Shown: one piece after another, positions 32,830-43,341 of the stretch
Layout: every line of letters begins with the position of its first letter
How positions within the stretch are numbered: position 1 is the stretch's first letter
NCBI GenBank assembly: GCA_022494885.1
Contig: JAGVSM010003675.1
Coordinates: 1 to 64,000 of the forward strand
Direction of reading: 5' to 3'
Length of the DNA stretch: 64,000 bases
Source: Micrasema longulum
Taxonomy: Eukaryota; Arthropoda; Insecta; Trichoptera; Brachycentridae
Translations under genes and position numbers: made by a program
The notes under the pieces: model-generated
The model's database searches: none
What the model saw: only the letters and a program-made list of their open reading frames with translations
Told to the model about the DNA's origin: nothing

Positions 32830-33258
32830 CGGAATACGCAATACTACTGCGGAATCACAATCTGGCTTTTCTGCAATATTTTATGAAATTCTGTATTTTT
32901 GCACTCAAAGGAAGAAAAACCAATTTTGAAATAAACAGATTATTATTTTAAAACTCGGGATACAAAAACCTTTAACAAATTGGTAATTCGATATCCTTTC
33001 GAAATGTTGATAAATCACCGCATTATCTGCTTAACGGGGTGTTTCCATACGAATTGCGTCGCTATTGGGCGTGCCAACGTATTGAAGAGTTGTCATGGCA
33101 ACATTCGGGCACCGTGACGCTTTGTAGGCATCTGGATTTACGGTATCTGCTATCTCTGGGCATAGGGGAATAAAGGAAAAAATAAGGGCACTTTACGTGA
33201 CCGCAAAATAAAACTTTCTGTATTTTATAATATTATGAATCATTTTATTCGCTTTTAA
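32830..33258. other. Unassigned; CpG-containing unique segment
   Basis: About 33,030-33,180 is less AT-rich and contains several CpGs (GAATTGCGTCGCTATTGGGC, GGGCACCGTGACGC). No second copy and no open frame; possible regulatory DNA, not supported further. Confidence 0.25.
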
Positions 33259-33261
33259 TCC

Positions 33262-33332
33262 GCCTCGTGTTTTAATGGTTAGTGGTTTTGCCTTGCATGG
33301 GCAAGGTCTCGGATTCAATTTCTCATTCCCAA
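33262..33332 (+). repeat. SINE-B head fragment
   Basis: CCTCGTGTTTTAATGGTTAG, CTTGCATGGGCAAGGTCTCG and GATTCAATTTCTC match the tRNA-like head. Confidence 0.6.
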
Positions 33333-33599
33333 AATGGGTATTTTAAAACTGCACACATTTAAAAACTACAAGCGGACTCGGCAGACGTTAGCCTGCCCAA
33401 ACGTTTGCTTGCCTGCTATTAGCTGGCAGAACAAACGCTTTTTCGTAAATAGGGACACGTTATTTATTTTGGACTTTTTGAGCTATGTATACATTTGTAA
33501 TAAGGGTTTGTTTTTTGTTTTATTTATTCATGTGATTGGCTAAGAGATGTCGTTATGCTCGAATTAAAATCATGCAAAATTCACTACTATAGTGCCACA

Positions 33600-34330
33600 A
33601 TCCATGGAGAAAATACAAAAATTCATACTAATGAAGAAAAGTCAGACGGTGTTTTACCCTGAGCGATCTAAAATTATGACTCTCAACTCATGCTCACCAC
33701 GAATTTAGTAATTCTTTAGCCGTCAATCGGGTTTTGACGTGACCTTTACATTTAATTCAAAACCAAAAGAAAATAATAAACTAAGACCACTAAACCAGAT
33801 CTTGTCTTGGGGTAGTAATTTATTTTTTTGTGATAGCTTTAATTTTATTAAGTTGTATTTTATTTTATTTGTATCTGTATTTTGTATAAGAAATTGCGTT
33901 TACCATTTTTTAAATGGACTGTATAAATCCATCAGCAAATAAATAAATGAATAATAATAAAAAGAAATTACTGTGTCACGAAAACGTGCAGAAACAGTCC
34001 GGATAAAAGGAAAAATACTTTTCATTGGTATGTAGGTATCGAGGTACTTGTTTATGCTTGAATTCCAAAACATCACATAATTCATTTTCAAACATAAAAT
34101 TATTTTTGCAAATGTCAAACTCAGCGCTACTTACCAACAGTGGTGCATTTTGTATAAGAATCCGTTTTTCAAAAATGCATCAAATATAATTGAAAATTAT
34201 TTAAGCATTACTAAAAATCTATTAGAAATAAGTTAATTTGTAGATATTCAGAAATTGTAAGGAAATTAATCGATTCAGTATCCATGAAAAATAAATCATG
34301 TTTGTAAACATCAAAAAACAAACTTTTTTT
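33600..34330 (-). pseudogene. Repeat M copy, interrupted near 33.74-33.96 kb
   Basis: The minus strand from about 34,129 reads AEFDICKNNFMFENELCDV, LEFKHKQVPRYLHTNEKYF, FYPDCFCTF and a stop. The 48.5-kb copy encodes AEFDICKQNSH and, after a shift, FENKLFYVLEFKHKQVLRY. The protein-level match across two loci suggests a once-coding sequence. A segment ending in AAATAAATAAATGAATAATA (33,735-33,960), likely a LINE tail, splits it. The family was not recognised. Confidence 0.45.
33735..33962 (+). mobile_element. Probable LINE 3' end inserted in repeat M
   Basis: The segment ends in CAAATAAATAAATGAATAAT, a tail of the type seen on other LINE ends, and separates two parts of repeat M that are contiguous at 48.3-48.6 kb. 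No coding block was read. Confidence 0.4.
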
Positions 34331-34513
34331 TTTTTTAATAAAAAACAGTATTTGCGTTCTTATGATTTACCCGAATATTTAATTTTGAGGGCCATTCTCA
34401 ACGAGTTGTAAATAACTCACTATTAGAAAATGGAATCAAGTTGGGGTAGAATGGGATTCGAACGTCGGACCTTTGGTCCGTGAGTCCGAGACACTAGCCA
34501 CGGGACCACAACC
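34328..34513 (-). repeat. SINE-C copy
   Basis: Inverted poly-T, TATTTGCGTTCTTATGATTT, GAGGGCCATTCTCAACGAG, B box GGGATTCGAACG and the head CTAGCCACGGGACCACAACC are all present; near full length. Confidence 0.85.
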
Positions 34514-34514
34514 T

Positions 34515-35235
34515 GATCAAATGATATGATATGCAAAAAACAACATTCTACAAATTTTCGGGAATATGCCTTTAGTCGATTGCAACCTTGGAAGTTCAAT
34601 GAAAACACATATTCGTTCCTAACTTTTTTATGAACATATTGAAGATATTATTATTTACAAACCATATTCACGTGAATTAGATAGTTTTGCTAAAAATTGC
34701 ATGTAAATTGGTTTAAAAGAACAAACATACACACATAAATTCATATATATATATGTATATGTAGGTAGATAGAAACAGAATCTAAACCCTGGGCCAATGT
34801 TTTCACTTGTAAATGTTTTTTGTGTCAAATTATGTTGAAATAATTGCGATGCGTCTTAAATTAATTGTATTGGAATAACCAAAAGTTTTGTAATACAGAT
34901 TGTGTATTATTTCAAATGAAAATTTTGCTGGCATATTAAATTGAATTAATTATAAAGAAAACTATAATAATTATTGAAATTATATAAAGTTATGATGAAA
35001 TTGAGACAATAATGGAAATTAATCTTGCCGCGCACAAAAACAAATAATATTAAGGAATGATTTAAATATTCTTTACGAATTTGTATCAGCTATGACCGAA
35101 AAGATCTCCCAGCTTTCGTTTAGCGGAAGCTGGTTACGTGTTGAGTTTGTTAGTGTAGACAGACTGGCGTTGTCCGGTGGTCCATACACTCAGAGGCTAC
35201 TCTCGTCGGAAAACCATAATAAAAAAATCTAATAG
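34515..35235. other. Unassigned AT-rich DNA
   Basis: Nothing recognised; a small palindrome CCAGCTT/AAGCTGG lies near 35,110. Confidence 0.45.
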
Positions 35236-35241
35236 AGATTA

Positions 35242-35345
35242 GTCCTCTTCATAGTCTAGTGGTCAGTGAGTTCACCAGCCATGCTCTAGATCCCGCGTTC
35301 AAATGCTTACAGGGTCAACATAAAATATTGATTTTAATTAATGTG
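35242..35345 (+). repeat. tRNA-like SINE head
   Basis: CCTCTTCATAGTCTAGTGGT (A-box-like) and GATCCCGCGTTCAAATGC (degraded B box) resemble the SINE-B/-D head; the body is not conserved. Confidence 0.45.
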
Positions 35346-35609
35346 TCTTTAACTCCAGTATTTTATTGTCTCCAAACAGGAATGATTGATCACTTCACCT
35401 TTGTGTAATAAATAATTGAAATATACTTTAATATGAAAATATAAACATCCAAACTTTTGATACAAAAGCAAAGTACTCACGAGGACAATATCATAGGCAA
35501 GACAATACTATTCTGCCCCGTGAATGACCGCGCAGGATAGGAGAGTTTACGGTGAGACAGTACAGGTAATAATTCTTTCTTTCATATCTATATCCACATT
35601 TATTTATTA

Positions 35610-35685
35610 TTTATTCCACGTCTAAACTTCCATATTCCCTTCTCAAAAATGTTAACCCTCTCTGTTGCAACAAATTTAAATATAC
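35610..35685 (-). repeat. R1 fragment
   Basis: TCTAAACTTCCATATTCCCT and AACCCTCTCTGTTGCAACAA match the R1 body start in reverse complement. Confidence 0.65.
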
Positions 35686-35689
35686 TAAA

Positions 35690-37300
35690 GTCTGCTGCTC
35701 TAACATCGTCGTTTTTTTGTCTTGTCAATCTATGATTTTTAAATAATAACGTTATTTCATTACAACTTTTTGATTAACATGAAATAAAGCATTGAATTTA
35801 ATACCCGAAAATTTTAATTTGTGGCCTAAATTGTTCCCAATAAAAATGTGCCTGACTATTCTTGTCATATTTAGCCATTTTTCATATTTATTCCTTTGTT
35901 GCGAAAAATTTATAGCCTTAAATGATTTTAAAATATTTGTTCAAAAAAAAAATTCGCAAATTCATCTCACGCTTATTAATATGGAAGATTTATTAGTCAG
36001 CTCTGAATACTGAAATTTCGGTTTCAGGATATTTTTAGTTTTCTCGTTTTCATTTGGTTACAATTGGTATCCTGAAATCTCCGATTATTAATGATTATGT
36101 CTTAGTGTAGAGACCGTAAGAACCAAAATAAATGGAGACACAAGTGAATCTATAAATCAAAATAAACCTTCGTAAATCCCGGCCCCTAAAATAGAGGTTA
36201 ATTCTATGCTATGGTGATGAATATCACTAACATGGGTTGTGGTTGATTGTATAATTTTGGGTTTATATCCCTGTTTATCACAGAACCTACCATTATTAAT
36301 AATTATAAACCCTTCACCTTGAATCAAATTATTTTATTAGGTGGCAATGTCTTAGGTAAGAGTGACTTTCGCGGTAATATTTCATAATCCATGGACTGAA
36401 TCTAACGAGAAAGACTTAAAAAATATATGGAAGTTACAGTATTATTGACTGTGTTTATTATGTACCAGGTTTATATTTAACCAGTGAATTTTTCTTTCCT
36501 GGCGATCTATATTAAAAAAAAGTTGGTAAAGGGGGAATTTGAGCTGTGGACTTTTATAGGGACTTCTCCGCATTGGTTGCATGAAAGAAAAACCACTGAA
36601 AACTCATTAAAAGGAAGCCAGACTATTCAAAGACATTTGTAGGCCTTCCATTTCACTTGAAGAGATCACGGCATTTTGTGTCCTGTTATCATTTATTGCC
36701 CTTATTACATCTATCATTCTTACTACGAAAGGTAGGACTTCTTGTGATCAATCATCGTGACTTATTACAGAATAGATGTGCCTTAGATCCTCACCGACGC
36801 TTCTGCATCGTGGCTCCAGGCTATGTATTTCGACGCTAAAAAGGAGGCAATGCAACGAGGAAGACTTGCCTTCATTACGTTACAATTAGAGTACCAATGC
36901 AGTACCATATGCACCACTGGATGCAAACAAGAAAATAATGACGATGAAGAATTTAAGTACTACGAAGTTTACAAATATTGATTTCAATTTAGTTTTATAA
37001 TATTTTTAGTTGCACTAGATCGTTTTTTAAAATATTTCATTAAAAGGGCGTTTATTGGCATTTTTTCTCTCCCTCTCACGATTTTCACACTAACGTGTTG
37101 CAATTTTTGTATTTTTTTTTAAATTAAGGGACCTGTAAAAATATGAAATTTAATATGGCACGTTTATGCACATTATAAAAAATTTTTTTTTTTTTCATGA
37201 ACAAGAAGAATTTTTAATTAAATTATAAAAAATAAATAATTGAACATGAAAGTCTTCACAGAGCTAACGTACAAAGATTTCTAAGAATTCTAAATATTAT
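35690..37300. other. Unassigned DNA with one SINE-B tail
   Basis: The only recognised repeat is a SINE-B 3' part at 36,885-36,955 (CCAATGCAGTACCATATGCA, CACTGGATGC, AATAATGACGATGAAG). The 60-codon frame at 36,657 has no family resemblance. Confidence 0.45.
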
Positions 37301-37319
37301 TGACATAAAATATTGTTTA

Positions 37320-37495
37320 AAAAAGTTGTTTTTACGCTAGAATATTTCATAGAGCCTGGACTGGCACCTGTAGCGTAAGACTGATCATCTCACAATAACG
37401 TAACAAAAATGATCAAGATACGCTGAAATTGATGAACCAATGCAGTGGCCTATGCACCATTTGGTGCAAAAAGGTAATAATGATGATGATTTTTT
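37320..37495 (+). repeat. SINE-B body and tail
   Basis: CTAGAATATTTCATAGAGCC, GACTGGCACCTGTAGCGTAA, AATGATCAAGATACGCTG, CCAATGCAGTGGCCTATGCA and an AATAATGATGATGAT tail; head missing. Confidence 0.8.
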
Positions 37496-37514
37496 TTTAA
37501 TCAATAAAGAAAAC

Positions 37515-37585
37515 TACTCGCTAGGGAGTTAGAGTGAAATTCGCACTGTGTACAAACATTTGGACATACTCCAAACATATTTGAT
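37515..37585 (-). repeat. R1 T1 segment
   Basis: CGCTAGGGAGTTAGAGTG and ACAAACATTTGGACATACTC correspond to T1 in reverse complement. Confidence 0.6.
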
Positions 37586-37589
37586 TTAA

Positions 37590-38230
37590 CTAACAAGTAA
37601 ATATGTTTTTATGCGCCAGCATTTATTTCCTGTAGATCTTGTCAAAGATTAAATAGTTTACTTGAAAGCCCTTATTGTCAATCCAGACCCGGGCAAAGAC
37701 ACTCATTTTTCATAGCTTCAAAACTGTTCCAATGTATTTCATAAGAACAATTTAATACAGATTGATCAATCGAATTTGTTTTGATTTCAGTTTGAGTTGA
37801 AATTATAAACACAAAAAACAGATTTATAAAGCTTCTTTTTTTAATGAAAGAATATACTTTTATTATTTTTTTCTCATTTTTAGCGACAAATAAATTAAGT
37901 TCCAATATAAACACTCATTTACTTACTTTTTGAGTTCCTTCCATATTCCATGTCTCCCACCTGCTGACATGCCTTTTAAAATATAAGCTAAGTGGATTAT
38001 TCCATTTTAAAAATATTAAAAATGTAATTTAACTAATAAAAATCATGTTTGATTATTTTAAGAAAATAAAGCTTTCCAAAATTTGACAAAACTCGGTGTT
38101 ATTCAAAATTTAATTTAAATGTTATCCAAAAAATTTTAGACTTTTCACCAAAGTTGAAATTTTTAATCATAATTAACATGCAAATTAATGAAATTAAACA
38201 TCTCGTTTCAACCTAGTACGAATTCCACAA
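37590..38230. other. Unassigned AT-rich DNA
   Basis: Nothing recognised. Confidence 0.45.
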
Positions 38231-38239
38231 ATTAAGTTC

Positions 38240-38480
38240 TTTCGATAAAATCAGTCGTGCCTACGCGGCACTAGGAGTTGATAGAGCCTTGTTTGGCGAA
38301 GGAAGGCGATTGAGGAAAGCGGGGAGGAAGGGAGGACACACAAGGGTGATATCGCCGTCCCTGTCTTCAGTATCTATTTGGACGCTGGAGGGGTAGCGCG
38401 CTGCGACCTAACGAAAATCTTGACGTCACGATTTAACAACAACGTGCGCCCATACGGACACGCCGCAATGATAGTATAAT
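38240..38480 (+). promoter_or_regulatory. Candidate host promoter block (CpG-rich)
   Basis: Within very AT-rich DNA this block is rich in CpG and G/C (GCCTACGCGGCACTAGG, GGTAGCGCGCTGCGACC, CATACGGACACGCCGC). It contains a perfect CRE-type palindrome TGACGTCA at 38,421-38,428 and an initiator-like TTCAGTATC near 38,367. No repeat similarity was found inside or for several hundred bases either side. No TATA box or DPE at the expected spacing was identified. Direction is inferred from the splice donor downstream. Confidence 0.4.
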
Positions 38481-38866
38481 CTTAATCAATTAAAAATATA
38501 AATAATGAATTTAAAAAAACTGTTCAAAGTAGTGGATATTATAAAATAAATCACCGTTTGTGTTTAAAAAAATTACTGTAAAATCGTCGCTTGAATAATA
38601 TTGTTGTTATTTTCGCGTTGCAATATTTGGTCGTGTCAATATTGTTGTTGCAAATTAGGACCTATGTTTTGCACGGGTTATTTAGTAAGCATTTGTATTT
38701 ATTTGGTGTTAAATGTTAGTTGTTTGTTCAGATGTGGTTGTGTGAGTAGCTGTTAGTGTGTACGTAAGTGGATATAATTAATTTATTTTTCTAAGTGCCA
38801 ATGCTGTTTGGGTGAAAATACTTGGAGAAATACAGCTGCTTCCGGCGTAAATATCCGATATAACCG
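38460..38866 (+). other. Candidate non-coding first exon ending at a strong splice donor
   Basis: The transition AACCG|GTGAGTTTTTA at 38,866/38,867 matches the 5' splice-site consensus well. Upstream sequence has no long open frame, as expected for a 5' UTR exon, and contains G/T-rich, moderately CpG-bearing DNA (GCTTCCGGCGTAAATATCCG) distinct from its surroundings. The transcript start is unknown. It could equally be a long non-coding RNA or a false positive; transcript data would decide. Confidence 0.35.
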
Positions 38867-41020
38867 GTGAGTTTTTATTACAATGTTATTTCATATAAAT
38901 AAAGCTGTTTTAGAAACTACTTTTTTAATGTATTTCGATAAATGCCATGACATGTTGCCACTTTCCCTTGAAAGTATTTTATATAAAGTACCATTTCTTT
39001 TATTATTATTTTAAACGTTTTCTTTTCAAATTAAGTTTACTTCGTATTGATTTGTCAAAGTTAATCCAAAATAAATTTGGGTGATGTTAATGTTAGCTTA
39101 TTACTTTAACTATTAAAACATTCAAAGCAAATAACTAGATATTTTGGAATACAGGTATTTAAAAACAAAAAAAAACACGTCTTTACTGTTTTAGTCCATT
39201 TTGTATAATATACAAAAATGGTATTTAATTTAGAGATGTTATTGAAAGGTATATCAGGTCACATGTTTTATGTTAACTTATGTGACATCATAACTACGTA
39301 AGAGTCGAAAAAATTTAGAAAAATCTGATGTTAAACCTTCGTGGACACCCAGAACAAATAGTACATACCTATTTTCACCACCAGAATTGAAGTATTTATT
39401 GTCCAATGTGGCGTAATCACAATAAGTCTTATATCACAAAAAAATCGTTATAACTTACTCAGTTAGTTCAGTCTTCCACTCAGATTTTTCAATTATAATA
39501 AGTTTATTGTCTTAACCATTTAAAACAATATTATGTATGTTTAAATGAACACTAACTTTCCATTTTTTTTTCCTATTATAAATAAAGATATATGAGATTT
39601 TTTTATAATTGTTCACAATCTTTTATATGGTGTCTATTTTAGTTCTCTCGGTAACAATCCGTAAACTTGTCTAAAATGACATTCACATTTTAACAGCTCG
39701 ACTCTCGTTGGAGCATCTGATTTCTTCCATTATTATTTGCATTGAGTGTCAACTGGCCTGTGACCTGATATGTTTTAAATTCATGTATTTTAAATAAATC
39801 TTTTCAATGAAATGGTTATATTTAATTTAATAAAATTTATTTAAGTTTTTAACTAGCAACTGGTATTTATTTCTCATAAGTGGCTGTAGTAAAAAAACAC
39901 CATATAAAACCTAATGTATACATGTTCAGACTAACAAAACAATATATTTTAAACTATAAGGAAAGAAACAAAACGCCAAGAAAGTTTTAAATAGTTTTCT
40001 TGGAACAAATATTCTTTATAATTGCTAGATTTAATTCAGGTTTCAAGTGATTAAAAAACTACATTTTGTTAGGTTTGCAAGAAGAAAATCAATACAAAAT
40101 ATATGTTTTATAACGGGTTATTCGTAAAATAGCTTTTCAAGGCCAAGATATAATTAACTTTTTACTTTGGGTTGTTTATACTGTGTCCATATATATTTAT
40201 AGTTGGGTTATATGTGTACAATTCTCTACAGTATGCAAAATTCTTAAAACCCTCAGGGCGTTATTTATAAACCTGGTATAAAGTTACAGCTAGGCATCGT
40301 GAATACGATACTTATTTTACCACTATGATAAGGATGAAATTTCCACCCGTATTCTATCGCTATGCCTAGGCTTAACTTTATGCCAAAGTATGAGTAAGGC
40401 CCTATCATTTTAAATAAAATTAAACCTTGCCTTTGTAATCTAAATATGAGTGAGACATTGTTTTAAATAATGCTATGAATCATACACGTATTAAAAATGT
40501 GAGTCGAGGTTCTGTAAAAAAAAATATTACATATAACTTGTAATTTTTTCTCGATATGTTTAAAATAACATCGTTATTTTTTACAAAGGTTCACAAAAAA
40601 TAAACAATACATATTAAATTGGTATTATAATCACAATTTGTTGTATTTAGATATTGTTCATCAGTTATGTGTAAACACAACATGTAAACAAGTAAAAAAA
40701 GTTTATGTATGTAATTTCTTCTAAAAATTGACTATCTTAATTAAATTTTATTAAAATTATAAAAGTTATGAAACTTAATTGTACTAACAATTTATTACAC
40801 TTATTTTACGTGACTAAAAAAAGGGATTATTTGATTTATTACGTTGCATTACAGTTCTATAATAATGTAATGTATCATCAAAAATATCAATATCCGCAAT
40901 ACTTTCTACATAATTATGTAATCTTAACATGCGTGATAATGCATTTATGTTTACCATATTATTATTAAAGGTTGGAAGATAAAAGGTAGTGTATGATCTC
41001 AATTGCTGACTACATTTTAC
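38867..41020. other. Repeat-poor stretch (possible intron)
   Basis: No LINE, SINE or R1 copy is recognised, which is unusual for this window; the only structure is the palindrome at 40.25-40.40 kb. If the upstream donor is real this is the start of its intron. Confidence 0.4.
40254..40403. repeat. Short fold-back (MITE-like) palindrome
   Basis: The left arm (AGGGCGTTATTTATAAACCT, GGTATAAAGTTACAGCTAGG) and right arm (CCTAGGCTTAACTTTATGCC, AAGTATGAGTAAGGCCCT) pair imperfectly over about 50 nt each, around a loop of roughly 40 nt. Termini AGGGC/GCCCT are inverted repeats. Confidence 0.6.
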
Positions 41021-41196
41021 ATTTTTTTTTTGCACCACAACAGGCCAGGAGGCCTAATTACAGTGGTGAATAACATCACAGAGCACCCAGGCTTGAGAAA
41101 AATAACATTTTAATTTTTGTGTTCTCACCGGGAATCGAAACCGGAACCTTCCGTGCGTGAGTCAAGCGTCTTGACCACTACACCACGGAGGCCGCC
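41021..41196 (-). repeat. SINE-A copy
   Basis: Inverted tail, GCACCACAACAGGCCAGGAG, GAGCACCCAGGCTTGAGAAA, B box GGGAATCGAAACC and head CACCACGGAGGCCGCC; near full length. Confidence 0.88.
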
Positions 41197-41199
41197 GAC

Positions 41200-41885
41200 A
41201 TTCAGGGGTATATTCTCTAATCAAAATGCAGAATCAACATTACAATGGATTATTATTTAAAGATACATCAATTCTAAATCCGTCTCCTAAATTCCAACTT
41301 ATCTAGACCAAAATGTTCTATGCGCTAATCATAAGACTGAAGGATTCTGCCCAGGTTACATTTAAATGTTAAATTATAAATATTTTTTTTATAAATTATA
41401 TTATAATACCCATATAGAAATTTCACATTTGAAAAAAAAGTTCACATATTATCTACGTATTTTAAGAACATGTATGCAAATATTTACAAAAAACGTTATT
41501 CATAAATAATGAAATACCTTAAAATGAAACGATTTATTGCAAGCGCTCTTTTTAATCGCATGAGGAAGAAATTTTAAATTATTTTCAGTTCACGAATTGT
41601 TTAATTTATCAGGTAATTCAAATTTTATACGCAGTATCATACCTTTAAATGAACTCTCTATAATGCGTAAGTATAAAAAAAAATTAGAATGCAATACAGG
41701 AATTTAAATTAAAATTAAGTGAACCACTCTTTCATTGTTTTACTCTTTTCAGTCTACAAACATAATATCTTCAGAAAATCGCTACGCGTTTTACGCTGAA
41801 AATTTAACCCGTAATAATTATTGTTCATAGTATCGCTACTCGTTTCATAAGATTATAAAAAAATAACATCGGGTTGTAAAATAAT
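41200..41885. other. Unassigned AT-rich DNA
   Basis: Nothing recognised. Confidence 0.5.
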
Positions 41886-41891
41886 AGTATC

Positions 41892-42084
41892 GGGTTGTGG
41901 TCCCGTGGCTAGAGTCTCGGACTCACGGATCGAAAGTCCGTGGTTCGAATCCCACTCTACTTAAACTTGATTCCCATTTTCTTATGGTAAGTTATTTAAA
42001 ACTCGTTGAAAATGGCCCTCAAAATTAAATATTTGCGTAAATTATAAGAACGCAAATATTTCTTTTTACAAAAAAAAAAAAAAA
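41892..42084 (+). repeat. SINE-C copy, best preserved
   Basis: The head GGGTTGTGGTCCCGTGGCTA carries an A box and is followed by the B box GTGGTTCGAATCCCAC. The body has CTCGTTGAAAATGGCCCTC and GAACGCAAATATTTC, and a poly-A tail ends it. Both pol III boxes fit consensus closely, so this copy may be transcribable. Confidence 0.88.
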
Positions 42085-42089
42085 CATTT

Positions 42090-43030
42090 TTAAACAGTGA
42101 GTTGTTTTTTATATAGAAATTTATGTTTTTTGACAATCGATTTTTTATGTGTTTTATTTAGTTCTATAATAAACATAGTTTTATATAATATTCAAAACAC
42201 AATATTTACATCTATACTTATTTTAACATTATTTATTATTATTGTACACTTACTTTGTAAACGTAACGCGTAATTGCATTAAAACTTTTCGTTTGTAAAT
42301 TCACTGGCATAAAAGTGTTAAACATTTTATTTAATAATAAATATACATAATTAGAATGACAACGAACTATCAAATGCAGATGAATCTATAAAAGTACTTT
42401 AAGTACTTTAAGCCTTAAGTACTTTAACATATATTTTGAGTAATTAAATTAATTCATTGTCAAACAAACTAACCACCCCATACTCGTAAAAGTAGGCGGA
42501 GAGGATAAACTGCCACATACATTTGTATGCATGCGCGCCGATTTTTCAGATTTTTCAAATGTCTATCATCAAGTATTATTTGAATTTAGTCATGCCATGT
42601 CTTTCTCGGTCTTTTTTGCTTGTCCCATCCGTCAACACTAGCACCGTTTTTCTTAGCCATTCTTTTACGGTTCATTCATCTATGTCCTTCTTAATTTTGA
42701 TGATAGCCTTTCTCAACCTTACCCAATCCACAGATCTTGACACTTGTGCACCAGTCGTATAAGTTTCACGACAAATCTTGAGAGATTGCAATTCGACAGC
42801 ATTTTACCTGCTTTTATCTTAGTTTTTCTAATTTCATACTTCTTTTCCATTCGTAAAACTTGGCAGGAGGACTCAATTTCGAATCGCTTATTATCCGTCC
42901 TGCGACAAACATTTATTTGCCAAAGTCGATTTTAGTATACCGTTCACCCTGTTCCCGGCACTCACATTCCGTTCAATATCTTTCTCGGCTTATTTTTAGT
43001 ATATTTTTATCTCCGTAGACAAGCACTAAA
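42090..43030. other. Unassigned DNA
   Basis: About 42,520-42,960 is less AT-rich. Its minus strand shows a frame-broken stretch (VDWVRLRKAIIKIKKDIDE, TVKEWLRKTVLVLTDGTSK) that could be a decayed transposon gene, but no family was recognised. Confidence 0.3.
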
Positions 43031-43039
43031 AGGATCGAG

Positions 43040-43115
43040 ATGGAAAACCTTTTTGAAAAAGGATGTATGCATTTACAGGGTTTACGACTAAAGTTAAAGA
43101 GCTGATACCTTAATT
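43040..43115 (+). repeat. R1 fragment with internal deletion
   Basis: GCATTTACAGGGTTTACGAC joins directly to TAAAGTTAAAGAGCTGATAC, skipping the middle of the body. Confidence 0.65.
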
Positions 43116-43239
43116 GTTGCCGGTAAGATTTTACCGAACTGCAATTGAACTAACAAACACGTAAAAAGCTTCAATTAAGAAAGCATTCAATCTTCAAAAT
43201 TTTATACAATAAAAATACATCTTAAACAAAATATTTGTA

Positions 43240-43341
43240 AAAATCAGCCAGCCATAAAAAAGTGAAACTGAAATAACAGCATTTTTGTGAAAAGACTAGA
43301 TAATCAAATTTACATAACAGTTGGAATGTTTTTTCCTTTGA
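43240..43341. mobile_element. MITE-2, left part, interrupted by RTE LINE
   Basis: AAATCAGCCAGCCATAAAAA, GTGAAACTGAAATAACAG, AATCAAATTTACATAACAG and TTGGAATGTTTT follow the 9.1-kb copy until the LINE tail begins. Confidence 0.75.

Noticed and set aside
32584..32929. Overlapping 75-78-codon frames on both strands
   Set aside because: They fall on the right half of MITE-2, a non-coding element.
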